Source: Candidatus Kapaibacterium sp. (lineage in GTDB: Bacteria > Bacteroidota > Ignavibacteria > Kapaibacteriales > WFXC01). Taken from it: a DNA stretch of 47,596 nt. The notes below the pieces were generated by a model that made no database searches, was not told the DNA's origin, and was given only the letters and a program-made list of their open reading frames with translations. Shown in pieces: positions 26,573-34,145 of the stretch. Position numbers and translations under genes: made by a program. Position 1 is the stretch's first letter. Each line of letters starts with the position of its first letter. The stretch spans positions 1 to 47,596 of the forward strand of contig WFXC01000048.1 of the NCBI GenBank assembly GCA_015490805.1, in the 5' to 3' direction.

Positions 26573-28129
26573 ATGCCGGAATCGTTACGTCTTTTTTATG
26601 AAGAGCTAAGGCAGTCGGCGCCGGGAAAGCGGCGGGGAAGATCGAGAGGAAAAGCGGAATCGGTGAAGAAAGAAGAAAAGCCATCACCCAGCACATCACC
26701 AGCGAAAAAAGAAAAGAAGAAAAGGCAGGGGTCGGTTCGGGAACTCTGGCAGGCGTGTTTAGCTATCATCCGGGATAACGTCTCCCAGCAGGTGTTTAAA
26801 ACCTGGTTTGAGCCAATCGTACCGCTTCGCTGGCAGGACAATGTGCTGACAGTACAGGTGCCCAGCCAGTTTTTTTACGAGTGGCTGGAGGAACACTATT
26901 ATCCGCTGATTGAGAAGACCATCAAGGAAGTGTTAGGGGCGTCGGCGCAGTTGCAGTATGAGGTCATTGTTGACCGCACTGCCCGATCTGCAAAGGATCG
27001 AACGATCCGTTTGCCCGCATTTCGGCAGGCGCCGAAGCAGACACCGTTGCCTTTTGCGCCAGCAACACCAGCAGAACATCCTTTCCCTTCTTCGCTGGTG
27101 CCTCACTATACCTTTGACACATTCGTACGGGGTGAGAGCAACCAGTTAGCAGTAGCCGCTTCTCTGGCGGTTGCCGAGAATCCGGGGATGACGCGCTACA
27201 ATCCGTTGGTGATTTATGGACCTACCGGTGTGGGTAAAACGCATCTGGCGCACGCTATTGGCAATGCCATTGTGCAAAAGCATCCGCGCCTGCGGGTGTT
27301 GTATACCAATAGCGAGCGCTTTACGGTCGAGTACATCAATGCGCTGCAATACAACAAGATTTCGGACTTTACCCAGTTCTATCGCTCGGTCGATGTGCTG
27401 ATTGTCGACGATATCCAATTTTTTATCGACAAGGAAAAGACGCAGGATCATTTTTTCCACACTTTTAACACGCTGCACCAGGCAGGCAAGCAGTTAGTTC
27501 TCACCAGCGACCGCCCACCCAAGGATTTGCGAGGCATTGACGATCGCTTGATTTCGCGGTTTCAATGGGGACTGATTGTGGATATTCAACCGCCGGACTA
27601 CGAACTTCGGCTGGCGATTTTGCAGCAGAAAGCGGCAGCAGAGGGCGTGGAGTTGCCCTCCGATGTGGCACAGTTTCTGGCGCGCCATATTACCCAGAGT
27701 GTGCGGGAGCTGGAAGGGTGTTTAATCAGTTTGATTGCCAAGGTAGCGCTTGATGGGCGAGCAATGGACCTGGCACTTGCACGGGAGGTTGTGCAAACCC
27801 TGCAGCCTGCCAGTGAAACATCGCTGATTTCGAGCTCGCAACTGACGGTGGAAGATATTATCCGCATTGTAGCAGCGGAATTCAATCTGTCGCCAGCGTT
27901 GCTGACCAGTAAAACACGTCGCCATACCGTTACTGTCGCGCGCCACATAGCAATGTATTTTGTGCGAGAGGTGTTGGAAATGCCCTTAAAGAAAATTGCC
28001 CTCCTGTTCGGACGCAAAGATCATACGACCGTGATCCACGCCTGTCAAACCGTAGAACAGTATCGAGCGACAGATCCCGATCTGCGACAGGTTATCGACA
28101 ACTTAGAGCGGAAAATTCGCCAGCTTTAA
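26573..28129 (+). CDS. dnaA: Chromosomal replication initiator DnaA
   Basis: AAA+ initiator that binds DnaA boxes and opens the origin. 518 residues, longer than usual because about 50 lysine-, serine- and proline-rich residues precede domain I, which begins near RELWQACLAIIRDNVSQQVFKTWFEPI (about 56-82). Domain II is a short linker. Domain III (about 175-400) has Walker A GPTGVGKTHLAHAIGNA, Walker B VLIVDDIQFF and sensor motifs including DDRLISRFQWGL. Domain IV ends with the DNA-binding signature FGRKDHTTVIHACQTV. Unlike many bacteria, dnaN, recF and gyrB do not follow; a minus-strand DUF2851 gene does. The N-terminal extension could be an artefact if translation begins later, but no good internal start is obvious. 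Confidence 0.97.
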   Translation: MPESLRLFYEELRQSAPGKRRGRSRGKAESVKKEEKPSPSTSPAKKEKKKRQGSVRELWQACLAIIRDNVSQQVFKTWFEPIVPLRWQDNVLTVQVPSQFFYEWLEEHYYPLIEKTIKEVLGASAQLQYEVIVDRTARSAKDRTIRLPAFRQAPKQTPLPFAPATPAEHPFPSSLVPHYTFDTFVRGESNQLAVAASLAVAENPGMTRYNPLVIYGPTGVGKTHLAHAIGNAIVQKHPRLRVLYTNSERFTVEYINALQYNKISDFTQFYRSVDVLIVDDIQFFIDKEKTQDHFFHTFNTLHQAGKQLVLTSDRPPKDLRGIDDRLISRFQWGLIVDIQPPDYELRLAILQQKAAAEGVELPSDVAQFLARHITQSVRELEGCLISLIAKVALDGRAMDLALAREVVQTLQPASETSLISSSQLTVEDIIRIVAAEFNLSPALLTSKTRRHTVTVARHIAMYFVREVLEMPLKKIALLFGRKDHTTVIHACQTVEQYRATDPDLRQVIDNLERKIRQL

Positions 28130-28179
28130 AGCATTGTAAGATGTGCTGCATTGCAGGTAGAAGAAGTCTTGCCGGTGGG

Positions 28180-29202
28180 TTAATCAAACCATTGCGAGGG
28201 AAGATGAGCAAAAATCCGGGAATCAGCAGCAGTGAGATAGGGAAGCAGTAATTCAGCACACCGCTCTCTGCCATACCGGCATTCCCGAAGGTACTCCAGC
28301 ATTCCCTGCTGCTGCCATACGTATTGTTGAGGAAGCGTGGGGAAGCGGCGCACCAGCGCACCATAGCGGTGAGGTGCTTTGAGGGCCCAGAACCACATCA
28401 ACAAAAGGTTCTTTTGCTCTTCTGAAGCTACGGCAAATGCCATTGGCAGTAGCACATTTACCATCAATTCCAACCGGGTCCCTTTGCCCTCGCCAGCCAG
28501 GGACGTGCGGAGCAGTGATGTTAAGCGATCCGCCAGCGCATCGTCCGAAAGTTGCTGTGTTGCCAGATCTTGCAGAAACGAAAGCCACGGACGGAGCGTT
28601 GAGGTCGAGCACAATTGCTGCTGATAGCGTAGCAATCCGCCGGGACGGCGACGGGTTCCGGAGTGCCGCTGGAAGAATTGCTGCATCGCAGACTGGAGAG
28701 CTGCTTCCAGATTGCCGTCAGCGTGTTCCAGCATTTCATACGCTGCATCTGCTTTCCGCATCACGCGACGATACGCATACTCCTGCAGAATTTCCAGTGA
28801 GTCCAGGTCACACAGCCGTTGTTGCAGCATTTGCTGATCCTGTTCAAAGAATGGTTGTAGGTGCTCCGGAGGAATGTGAATAGAGAACGGAGGCTCTGAA
28901 GCTGGCACAGCATCATCGATGAGGAAAAAGTGGAATAACGTCTGTTGATGTGCCGCTTGCTCTTTATGACGGTGCGTGTGCCATTCCGAGCGGTGCCGGT
29001 GCACTTCCCCGTGTCCCACGTGTATATGCCCGTCGACGATTGCCGCCATACGGAGAAAATCCGGTCCGGCATCGAAATTCCATTCGCCGGGTGAAAGGAA
29101 TTGACACCGTTGTCCATTGGTGGTTGACCAGATCGTTGTGCTATCAGCCAGGGCGAGCCGGATCAATTTTTGTAAATACCGTTCGGGGAAATTTTCAATC
29201 AT
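28180..29202 (-). CDS. DUF2851 family protein
   Basis: 340 residues, predicted soluble. The N-terminal third carries the family pattern: GEWNFDAGPDFLRMAAIVDGHIHVGHGEVHRHRSEWHTH around residues 36-76, rich in histidine and acidic residues, which suggests metal binding. The rest is helical with repeated charged segments (AYRRVMRKADAAYEMLEHA, FQRHSGTRRRPGGLLRYQQQL). The biochemical function of DUF2851 is not known to me; the family is concentrated in Bacteroidota and relatives, supporting the lineage call. It starts 3 bases after the response regulator stop, so both are surely on one transcript. It converges with dnaA, leaving 50 bases between their stops. Confidence 0.85.
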   Translation of the reverse strand: MIENFPERYLQKLIRLALADSTTIWSTTNGQRCQFLSPGEWNFDAGPDFLRMAAIVDGHIHVGHGEVHRHRSEWHTHRHKEQAAHQQTLFHFFLIDDAVPASEPPFSIHIPPEHLQPFFEQDQQMLQQRLCDLDSLEILQEYAYRRVMRKADAAYEMLEHADGNLEAALQSAMQQFFQRHSGTRRRPGGLLRYQQQLCSTSTLRPWLSFLQDLATQQLSDDALADRLTSLLRTSLAGEGKGTRLELMVNVLLPMAFAVASEEQKNLLLMWFWALKAPHRYGALVRRFPTLPQQYVWQQQGMLEYLRECRYGRERCAELLLPYLTAADSRIFAHLPSQWFD

Positions 29203-29205
29203 TCC

Positions 29206-29901
29206 TTACTCTTCCCACCATTGGGGTTCTTCCGGTTCCTGAATCAAGTAGCCCATTCCACGAATGCTGTGGATCAGGCGTGGTTTTCCCGGTACTTCAA
29301 TTTTTTTTCGCAATCGTTTGACGTACACATCGACGATGTTGGACTCCGGATCGAAATCGTAGTGCCAGACGTTGGACAGGATGCGGGTACGGCTCAGTAC
29401 TTTGCCCTTGTTGCGCATTAAATACTCCAGCAGGGCAAATTCCCGATTGGTTAATGGAATCGCCTGTCCATCCCGATATGCAATCCGTTTGACAGTGTCC
29501 AGCTCCAGATCACCACACCGCAGAATCGGGTGTTTTTCAATGCTACTGCGACGGAGTAAAGAACGAATTCGAGCCAGCAGCTCATCGAAATGGAAGGGTT
29601 TCGGCAGGTAGTCGTCGGCGCCCAGATCCAGCCCCTTGACTTTGTCCTCGGTTGTCCCTCGAGCACTGAGCATTAAAATCGGTGTTTGATTCCCCTGAGC
29701 GCGCAATTCCCGTAGCACTGCAAATCCGTCTTTCTGGGGCAGCATTACGTCGAGGATAATCAGGTCATAGTGATGCTTTGTTGCTTTCTCCAACGCTTCA
29801 ATACCATCGGTGGCAATGTCTATAGTGTAGCCTTCTTCCTGCAATCCCCGACGCAGGAAGCTGGTAAGACGCTCCTCATCATCGACTAACAGGATCAACA
29901 C
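29206..29901 (-). CDS. OmpR/PhoB-family response regulator
   Basis: 231 residues with a GTG start. The receiver domain (1-120) has acidic pocket DDE at 7-9, phosphoacceptor Asp51 in IILDVMLP, conserved Ser79 and Lys101 in LPKPF. The C-terminal winged-helix DNA-binding domain (about 130-220) has the OmpR-type pattern LTNREFALLEYLMRNKGKVLSR and SNIVDVYVKRLRKKI, RGMGYLI. No histidine kinase gene is adjacent, which makes it an orphan regulator in this window. It sits between a T9SS-secreted protein (33 bases upstream) and DUF2851 (3 bases downstream) on the same strand, so it may control, or be produced with, surface proteins. The regulated genes are unknown. Confidence 0.95.
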   Translation of the reverse strand: MLILLVDDEERLTSFLRRGLQEEGYTIDIATDGIEALEKATKHHYDLIILDVMLPQKDGFAVLRELRAQGNQTPILMLSARGTTEDKVKGLDLGADDYLPKPFHFDELLARIRSLLRRSSIEKHPILRCGDLELDTVKRIAYRDGQAIPLTNREFALLEYLMRNKGKVLSRTRILSNVWHYDFDPESNIVDVYVKRLRKKIEVPGKPRLIHSIRGMGYLIQEPEEPQWWEE

Positions 29902-29934
29902 GGCTAATGCTACGATGGATTTGTGAAACAGTCC

Positions 29935-32865
29935 TTAATATCCCTTGGCGACAAAGACGGCATACACTTCTCGATGTCCCGTGCCAAACTCCACCACCAC
30001 GTAGTACATTCCGTTGGGCACGACAGCGCCGCGCACGGTACCGTCCCAACGATCGCAATATAAAACGTTTGGCTCACGGTATTGTTGATCGATCAGCCGG
30101 CGGAGGAGACGATTGCCGCTATCGAAGATGTTGATGGTGACGGTGGTGGGTTCGGGCACGAAAGACAGGATGGATAATTCTTCCGGCTTGGTGGGATCAA
30201 AGGGATTGGGCGCCACGGCTTGTACGTAGATTGGACGCATTCCGACAAGTAGCGTGTCAAGCTGGATGCAGCCACCCAGACAGCAGAACCGGAGCAGAAT
30301 CGTGTCGGGAAGATCCACAGGAATCCGCCAGAGATAGGTGCCAGATTGCCCATCGAGCGTGTCGATGAACGTGAACGTATTGCCGTTGTCGGTAGAAAGA
30401 TACAGCAGGAGCGTGTCGCATCCTGTGATCGGTTGCCAGTCGATCGTTCGCTCCGAGCAAATGGTTTGCGATGGTTGAGAAATGCTCACAGAAAATGACT
30501 GGGGCGACACAATGATGGTGCGAATGACCGAAGTATCGCGCACCGTCTGATTTGGCAGGAAACGAACACCGATGGCGCGGAAAAACAGGAGTGAATCGGT
30601 AGGTAAACCATCGCAGGGAAAGAAGGGAAGGCAGGGAATGGTGAAGTCATAACGGTATGTGCTGTCAGCCGCTGGTTGTACCACGGCAATGTCCAGCCAG
30701 ACCATTCCAGTATCAGTCTGGTAACCATACTGAAGGAGCGCCTCCTCCAGACACTGCATCGTGCCACTTAAGGTGACGGTGCTACCAATGGTGAAACGAT
30801 CGCCGTCCATTGGCGTTTCTAAGGTGAGCTGGGGTGTCTGGAGGAAAACCAGTCCTGAAGAGTCCCGAACCTGCGGATTTTCGATGCTTTGAATGATGAA
30901 TCGTCCCTCGCCTGCAAGGGTGTCGGAGTTGTAGACGAAAGTGTACCGCACGGTATCGCCAGTGTTATCCAGTTCCGGAACGATCGGGATGACCACGTCC
31001 GTTGGTTGCCCGTTCAGGTATTGGCGGAACCAGATGGCAACTTTCGGATTGCCCCCGGTGTAGTTGATCCATTCGAGCGTGAGGGTGTCGTTATCGCACA
31101 GAGTTTGTGGCAAAGTTGGGCGCTGAAGCACAATTGCTCCCACGATCTTTTTGCCGATCAGATAGGTGTGCTGTGAAGTGGTGACCAAAATATCCAGGTA
31201 ACCATCGCCTTCCATATCGACAACGGCAATGGAGAAAATTGTTTCGTTTGGGAAGGTGACAGAGTACACGGTGTCGAAGGCTTCGCCTAAGATGAAGCGA
31301 GGATCGCTGTAGTCTCGCATCCGGAGGATGCGGAGCGTAGGACCGTTGACGATGAAAATTTCTTCTTTCCCATCCGGAGCGCCATCAAAATCACTAACGG
31401 CTGCCACCCATCCAGCAATGCGATGGGTGACAATGGTGTCAAAATAGCGGAGACTATCCTGAGAAATGTCCGGTTTCGGGATGCGTTGTCCGGTGCGGTA
31501 GCGCAAAATCATCAGGCGGCTGTTGGGATAATCGAAGAAGGGAGAGCTCTGAGTAACCACGATCTCATTGCCCGGATTGTTGGGATAGTAGGGCAGTGAC
31601 TCATTGGAACCGACCCCATCGACATCTCCAACGGCAATAGACCACAGATGATCGTTGCCACCTTCAAAAGATTCTTCCGCTTCAACGGTATAGGGACGGG
31701 GAAAGGTCAATTGATTGCCATTCAGATCGAAGAGATGTAGAGCCGCAACACCTTGCGATCCATCCCGCCCATAGTATTCTTCCGCTACCAGAATGTAGGG
31801 TTGCGGAGTGTTGGTTTGTCCCGCATCGGTCAGGGTAACAAACAGGGGACGAATTCGAGGTCTTTGCGTGGCTGGGAAATCCGGTAGGGGTGTAAAAGCC
31901 GATCCCGCAGCCGGTGTGGCATTCTGGATGTTGAGATGGAGCAAATACAGGGAGTTCGGAAAAGTGAAATCCGTGTAGGGATTGCTGATAGGGTTGCTGA
32001 GACTGAGAGTTGGCGTTGGATAGCAGGGGAGTAAAAGATTCAATTGGTTGCCGATGACACTGATAGAAGGGGGGGCAACGGTAACCTCTGGTCCAACGGT
32101 GTAGCGATCCGGTGGATTGTCCAGTACGTCCGGGCGAGGGAATGGAAAGCGGAAATCGGCGGTGCGGAAAAAAGTCAATCCACGAAAAAAGGGTGGATCG
32201 GCTGGTGCCTGCACCGGTACCCGTGGATTGCTCATATTGACCGTTGCATACACTACCATATCATTGCCAAGAGTACGCCCGAAAATCGGGGCAACACTGG
32301 CAGCGTTGTTGGGCCGATAACTGCGCAGATCGACCGTCAACCGTTTGATCAGGATAAGTTGCTGAGCCTGCGCATCGTAGGCTGCGATGTAAGCAGAGGT
32401 AGCACTGTCCTGCAGGGTTTCGTATTCCACCGTCTCCAGTCCCAGAATGACGGGAAACACGGTGTAGACATTCGGTAAGATGGCGGAGGAGTCAAACAGG
32501 ACGGAAACGCGATACACGTGGGGAGGAAGCGGCATCGTGGCGATTCGCTTCCCATCGGCTCCGTAGATCAGCAAGCTGTCGCGGAACACGACAGCAAACT
32601 CATTGGGTCCCCACGGATACGATGGCAGCCAGCGGGGATTGCTGACAATATTCCCCACCAGAGGCTGAATATCGCCATAAACACTGCTGATGCTCCACTT
32701 GATCGTGAGCGAATCGTAGCTCTGGGGATTGGATCGGAAAGCCTGATGGCGAGTAGCTTCTAGATTTCCCAGCGGATAGAGCCAGTTAGCGGGACTGGCA
32801 GGAATGATCTGGGCATTCATAGGGAACCAGCAGCAGAGGAAACACAGCAGTGTCGTCCACTTCAT
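29935..32865 (-). CDS. T9SS-secreted protein with FG-GAP-like repeats
   Basis: 976 residues from the ATG at 32865, chosen because it begins a signal peptide MKWTTLLCFLCCWFPMNAQ; the longer frame upstream overlaps the neighbouring gene. About residues 30-600 form a beta-rich region with calcium-binding-like D-x-D/E-G loops (GDVDGVGSNE, SDFDGAPDGKEE, VDMEGDGYLDIL), typical of FG-GAP/VCBS propeller proteins. Ig-like domains follow (WINYTGGNPKVAIWF; LYLSTDNGNTFTFIDTL). The C-terminus (about 890-976) is a T9SS-type sorting domain with VTINIFDSGNRLLRRL and VVPNGMYYVVVEF. Expected at the cell surface or secreted. Its ATG lies two bases after a duplicated stop of the upstream coiled-coil gene. Confidence 0.88.
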   Translation of the reverse strand: MKWTTLLCFLCCWFPMNAQIIPASPANWLYPLGNLEATRHQAFRSNPQSYDSLTIKWSISSVYGDIQPLVGNIVSNPRWLPSYPWGPNEFAVVFRDSLLIYGADGKRIATMPLPPHVYRVSVLFDSSAILPNVYTVFPVILGLETVEYETLQDSATSAYIAAYDAQAQQLILIKRLTVDLRSYRPNNAASVAPIFGRTLGNDMVVYATVNMSNPRVPVQAPADPPFFRGLTFFRTADFRFPFPRPDVLDNPPDRYTVGPEVTVAPPSISVIGNQLNLLLPCYPTPTLSLSNPISNPYTDFTFPNSLYLLHLNIQNATPAAGSAFTPLPDFPATQRPRIRPLFVTLTDAGQTNTPQPYILVAEEYYGRDGSQGVAALHLFDLNGNQLTFPRPYTVEAEESFEGGNDHLWSIAVGDVDGVGSNESLPYYPNNPGNEIVVTQSSPFFDYPNSRLMILRYRTGQRIPKPDISQDSLRYFDTIVTHRIAGWVAAVSDFDGAPDGKEEIFIVNGPTLRILRMRDYSDPRFILGEAFDTVYSVTFPNETIFSIAVVDMEGDGYLDILVTTSQHTYLIGKKIVGAIVLQRPTLPQTLCDNDTLTLEWINYTGGNPKVAIWFRQYLNGQPTDVVIPIVPELDNTGDTVRYTFVYNSDTLAGEGRFIIQSIENPQVRDSSGLVFLQTPQLTLETPMDGDRFTIGSTVTLSGTMQCLEEALLQYGYQTDTGMVWLDIAVVQPAADSTYRYDFTIPCLPFFPCDGLPTDSLLFFRAIGVRFLPNQTVRDTSVIRTIIVSPQSFSVSISQPSQTICSERTIDWQPITGCDTLLLYLSTDNGNTFTFIDTLDGQSGTYLWRIPVDLPDTILLRFCCLGGCIQLDTLLVGMRPIYVQAVAPNPFDPTKPEELSILSFVPEPTTVTINIFDSGNRLLRRLIDQQYREPNVLYCDRWDGTVRGAVVPNGMYYVVVEFGTGHREVYAVFVAKGY

Positions 32866-32867
32866 CG

Positions 32868-32915
32868 CTAAATCGCTTCTAACCGTTGTTCCTAAATTGC
32901 TTCTAACCGCTGTTC
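32868..32915 (-). repeat. Tandem 24-base duplication at a gene end
   Basis: Bases 32892-32915 encode the last residues EQRLEAI and the TAG stop of the coiled-coil gene. The adjoining 32868-32891 is a copy with two silent differences that again encodes EQRLEAI and TAG, ending two bases before the next ATG. Confidence 0.85.
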
Positions 32916-33422
32916 GATATCCTGCCGTATTTGCAAACACTTTGCCATCAACTCTTCTGCCATCATTACATTGACCTCAATCTTTGCAACTGTTTTGGAC
33001 AATTGTCGAACCAGTTCCGTCATTTTGGAAAGGTTTTCCTTGATCATTTCCACCACTTCAGAGCTTTCAATCATTCCTGCCTGATATTGCAGGGTAGCCT
33101 GCAGCATTGTAAGCTGGATCTTCAACTGCTTGGCTGCTTTTGCCGCTTTTGGTGCTTCCTTGCGTGCCCAATCCAGAGCGTTTTTCAGTTGATAGAGTTG
33201 CTTCTGGAGAAACTTACTTTTGCTCAGCAAAAATTCTCGCAACTGAGCATCGGCAAGATCTCGCGCTGCTAACTGCACAGCACTGCTCAGTTCATCCAGG
33301 TCGGCAAAGTGTTGCTTAAATTCCTTGTGCAGCTTCTGCAACCGTGGACGAAGCTCCAGCAGTAATTCGACTTCCCGATCAATGGCATTTCGCAAAGATA
33401 CTAAGATGTCTTCCACCAGCAT
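32892..33422 (-). CDS. Coiled-coil protein of unknown function
   Basis: 176 residues starting at the ATG at 33422; the frame upstream of it runs into hairpin repeats and is not coding. The protein is almost entirely helical, with heptad-like patterns (LLLELRPRLQKLHKEFKQHF; MIKENLSKMTELVRQLSKTV), no signal peptide and no membrane segment, so it is predicted cytoplasmic. It is reminiscent of phasin-like or toxic-anion-resistance-like helical bundles, but I cannot assign it. It heads a compact minus-strand run with a T9SS protein, a response regulator and DUF2851; a -7-like TAAATTTG sits 24 bases before the ATG. The 3' end has a 24-base tandem duplication. Confidence 0.75.
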   Translation of the reverse strand: MLVEDILVSLRNAIDREVELLLELRPRLQKLHKEFKQHFADLDELSSAVQLAARDLADAQLREFLLSKSKFLQKQLYQLKNALDWARKEAPKAAKAAKQLKIQLTMLQATLQYQAGMIESSEVVEMIKENLSKMTELVRQLSKTVAKIEVNVMMAEELMAKCLQIRQDIEQRLEAI

Positions 33423-33445
33423 GCTCCCTGTTGTTTCTAAGATGC

Positions 33446-33453
33446 CAAATTTA
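33446..33453 (-). promoter_or_regulatory. Possible -7 element of the coiled-coil/T9SS/regulator operon
   Basis: The minus strand reads TAAATTTG, matching TAnnTTTG, 24 bases before the ATG at 33422. A -33 TTTG is not evident. Confidence 0.35.
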
Positions 33454-33695
33454 CAACAAAAAAGGGAAAGAGGGGATACGGAGATAGAAAGGATTTGCAG
33501 AGAGAATCTGTGGTCAATGGGAAAGAATGGATACAGACATTGCTGTCGATTTGTTCTGGCAACGCAATCTTTCGGAGGATTTCCTGAGCATAGGGTTCGA
33601 GCTGTGCGTAATAGAGTGCGCACATTTAGCCCATATTTTCTGGGACAGATTCTTTGCTTGGCATTTAAACACATACCTCTAAGAGGCACATCTTC

Positions 33696-33720
33696 TGCCG
33701 ACGAAAGTCGGCGCTCCCAG
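33696..33720 (-). repeat. Solo half-unit, GCCG class
   Basis: Perfect hairpin GCCGAC-GAAA-GTCGGC followed by CGCTCCCAG. Two more solo halves of the GCAC class lie at about 33730-33754 and 33977-34001. Confidence 0.7.
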
Positions 33721-33758
33721 TGGGGATTGCTGGGGACGCACGTTTCAGGGTGCATCTC

Positions 33759-33808
33759 CTGGGAACGCATCCTTTAGGGTGCATGCCGGCTAAAGCCGGC
33801 GCTCCCAG
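33759..33808 (-). repeat. Composite two-hairpin element
   Basis: Left arm CTGGGAACG, hairpin GCATCC-TTTA-GGGTGC (one G-T pair), hairpin GCCGGC-TAAA-GCCGGC (perfect), right arm CGCTCCCAG. The order is the reverse complement of that at 228-281. Confidence 0.75.
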
Positions 33809-33812
33809 TTCG

Positions 33813-33868
33813 CCGGGAGCGCACACTTCAGTGTGCATTTTCTTGCCGACGAAAGTCGGCGCTCCCAG
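33813..33868 (-). repeat. Composite two-hairpin element, both hairpins perfect
   Basis: Left arm CCGGGAGCG, hairpin GCACAC-TTCA-GTGTGC (33821-33836), linker ATTTTCTT, hairpin GCCGAC-GAAA-GTCGGC (33845-33860), right arm CGCTCCCAG ending at 33868. Confidence 0.8.
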
Positions 33869-33900
33869 CTATTGGCATACACGTTTCAATGTTGCACTTA

Positions 33901-33954
33901 CTGGGACGCGCACTTCAGTGTGCAGCCTTTGCCGGCTAAAGCTGGCGTTCCCAG
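33901..33954 (-). repeat. Composite two-hairpin element
   Basis: Left arm CTGGGACG, hairpin GCGCAC-TTCA-GTGTGC (one G-T pair), hairpin GCCGGC-TAAA-GCTGGC (one mismatch), right arm CGTTCCCAG. Confidence 0.7.
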
Positions 33955-34006
33955 TTGGCGCTTCCGGTGGGGATTGCTGGGGAGCGCACGCTTCAGCGTG
34001 CATCTA

Positions 34007-34056
34007 CTGGGAACGCACCCTTTAGGGTGCATGCCGGCTAAAGCCGGCGCTCCCAG
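34007..34056 (-). repeat. Composite two-hairpin element, both hairpins perfect
   Basis: Left arm CTGGGAACG, hairpin GCACCC-TTTA-GGGTGC, hairpin GCCGGC-TAAA-GCCGGC, right arm CGCTCCCAG. It is a near-copy of 33759-33808; the changed left stem is fully paired here. Confidence 0.8.
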
Positions 34057-34145
34057 TTGGCGTTCCCTAAAAACAAAGCCTGCGCACTAAAAAATGAAGA
34101 AGCTCCGGGTTGAGTTAGCACTTTTGCTTGACGTTTCCAGTCATT

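Larger units (their letters stand above)
33423..34145. repeat. Gene-free region dense in composite hairpin repeats
   Basis: No credible gene: open frames on both strands are shadows of the repeats. 33423-33690 holds a candidate promoter and otherwise nothing recognised. 33696-34056 holds four composite elements plus three lone half-units. A block at 33721-33808 is repeated with differences at 33968-34056 (about 247 bases away), so the array grew partly by duplication. Confidence 0.8.

Noticed and set aside
33425..33770. N-terminal extension of the coiled-coil protein to 33770
   Set aside because: The added residues translate a hairpin element and low-quality sequence; the helical protein begins at the ATG at 33422.
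33696..34056. CRISPR array
   Set aside because: Repeats vary in sequence, orientation and spacing, there are no unique spacers of constant length, and no cas genes are present.
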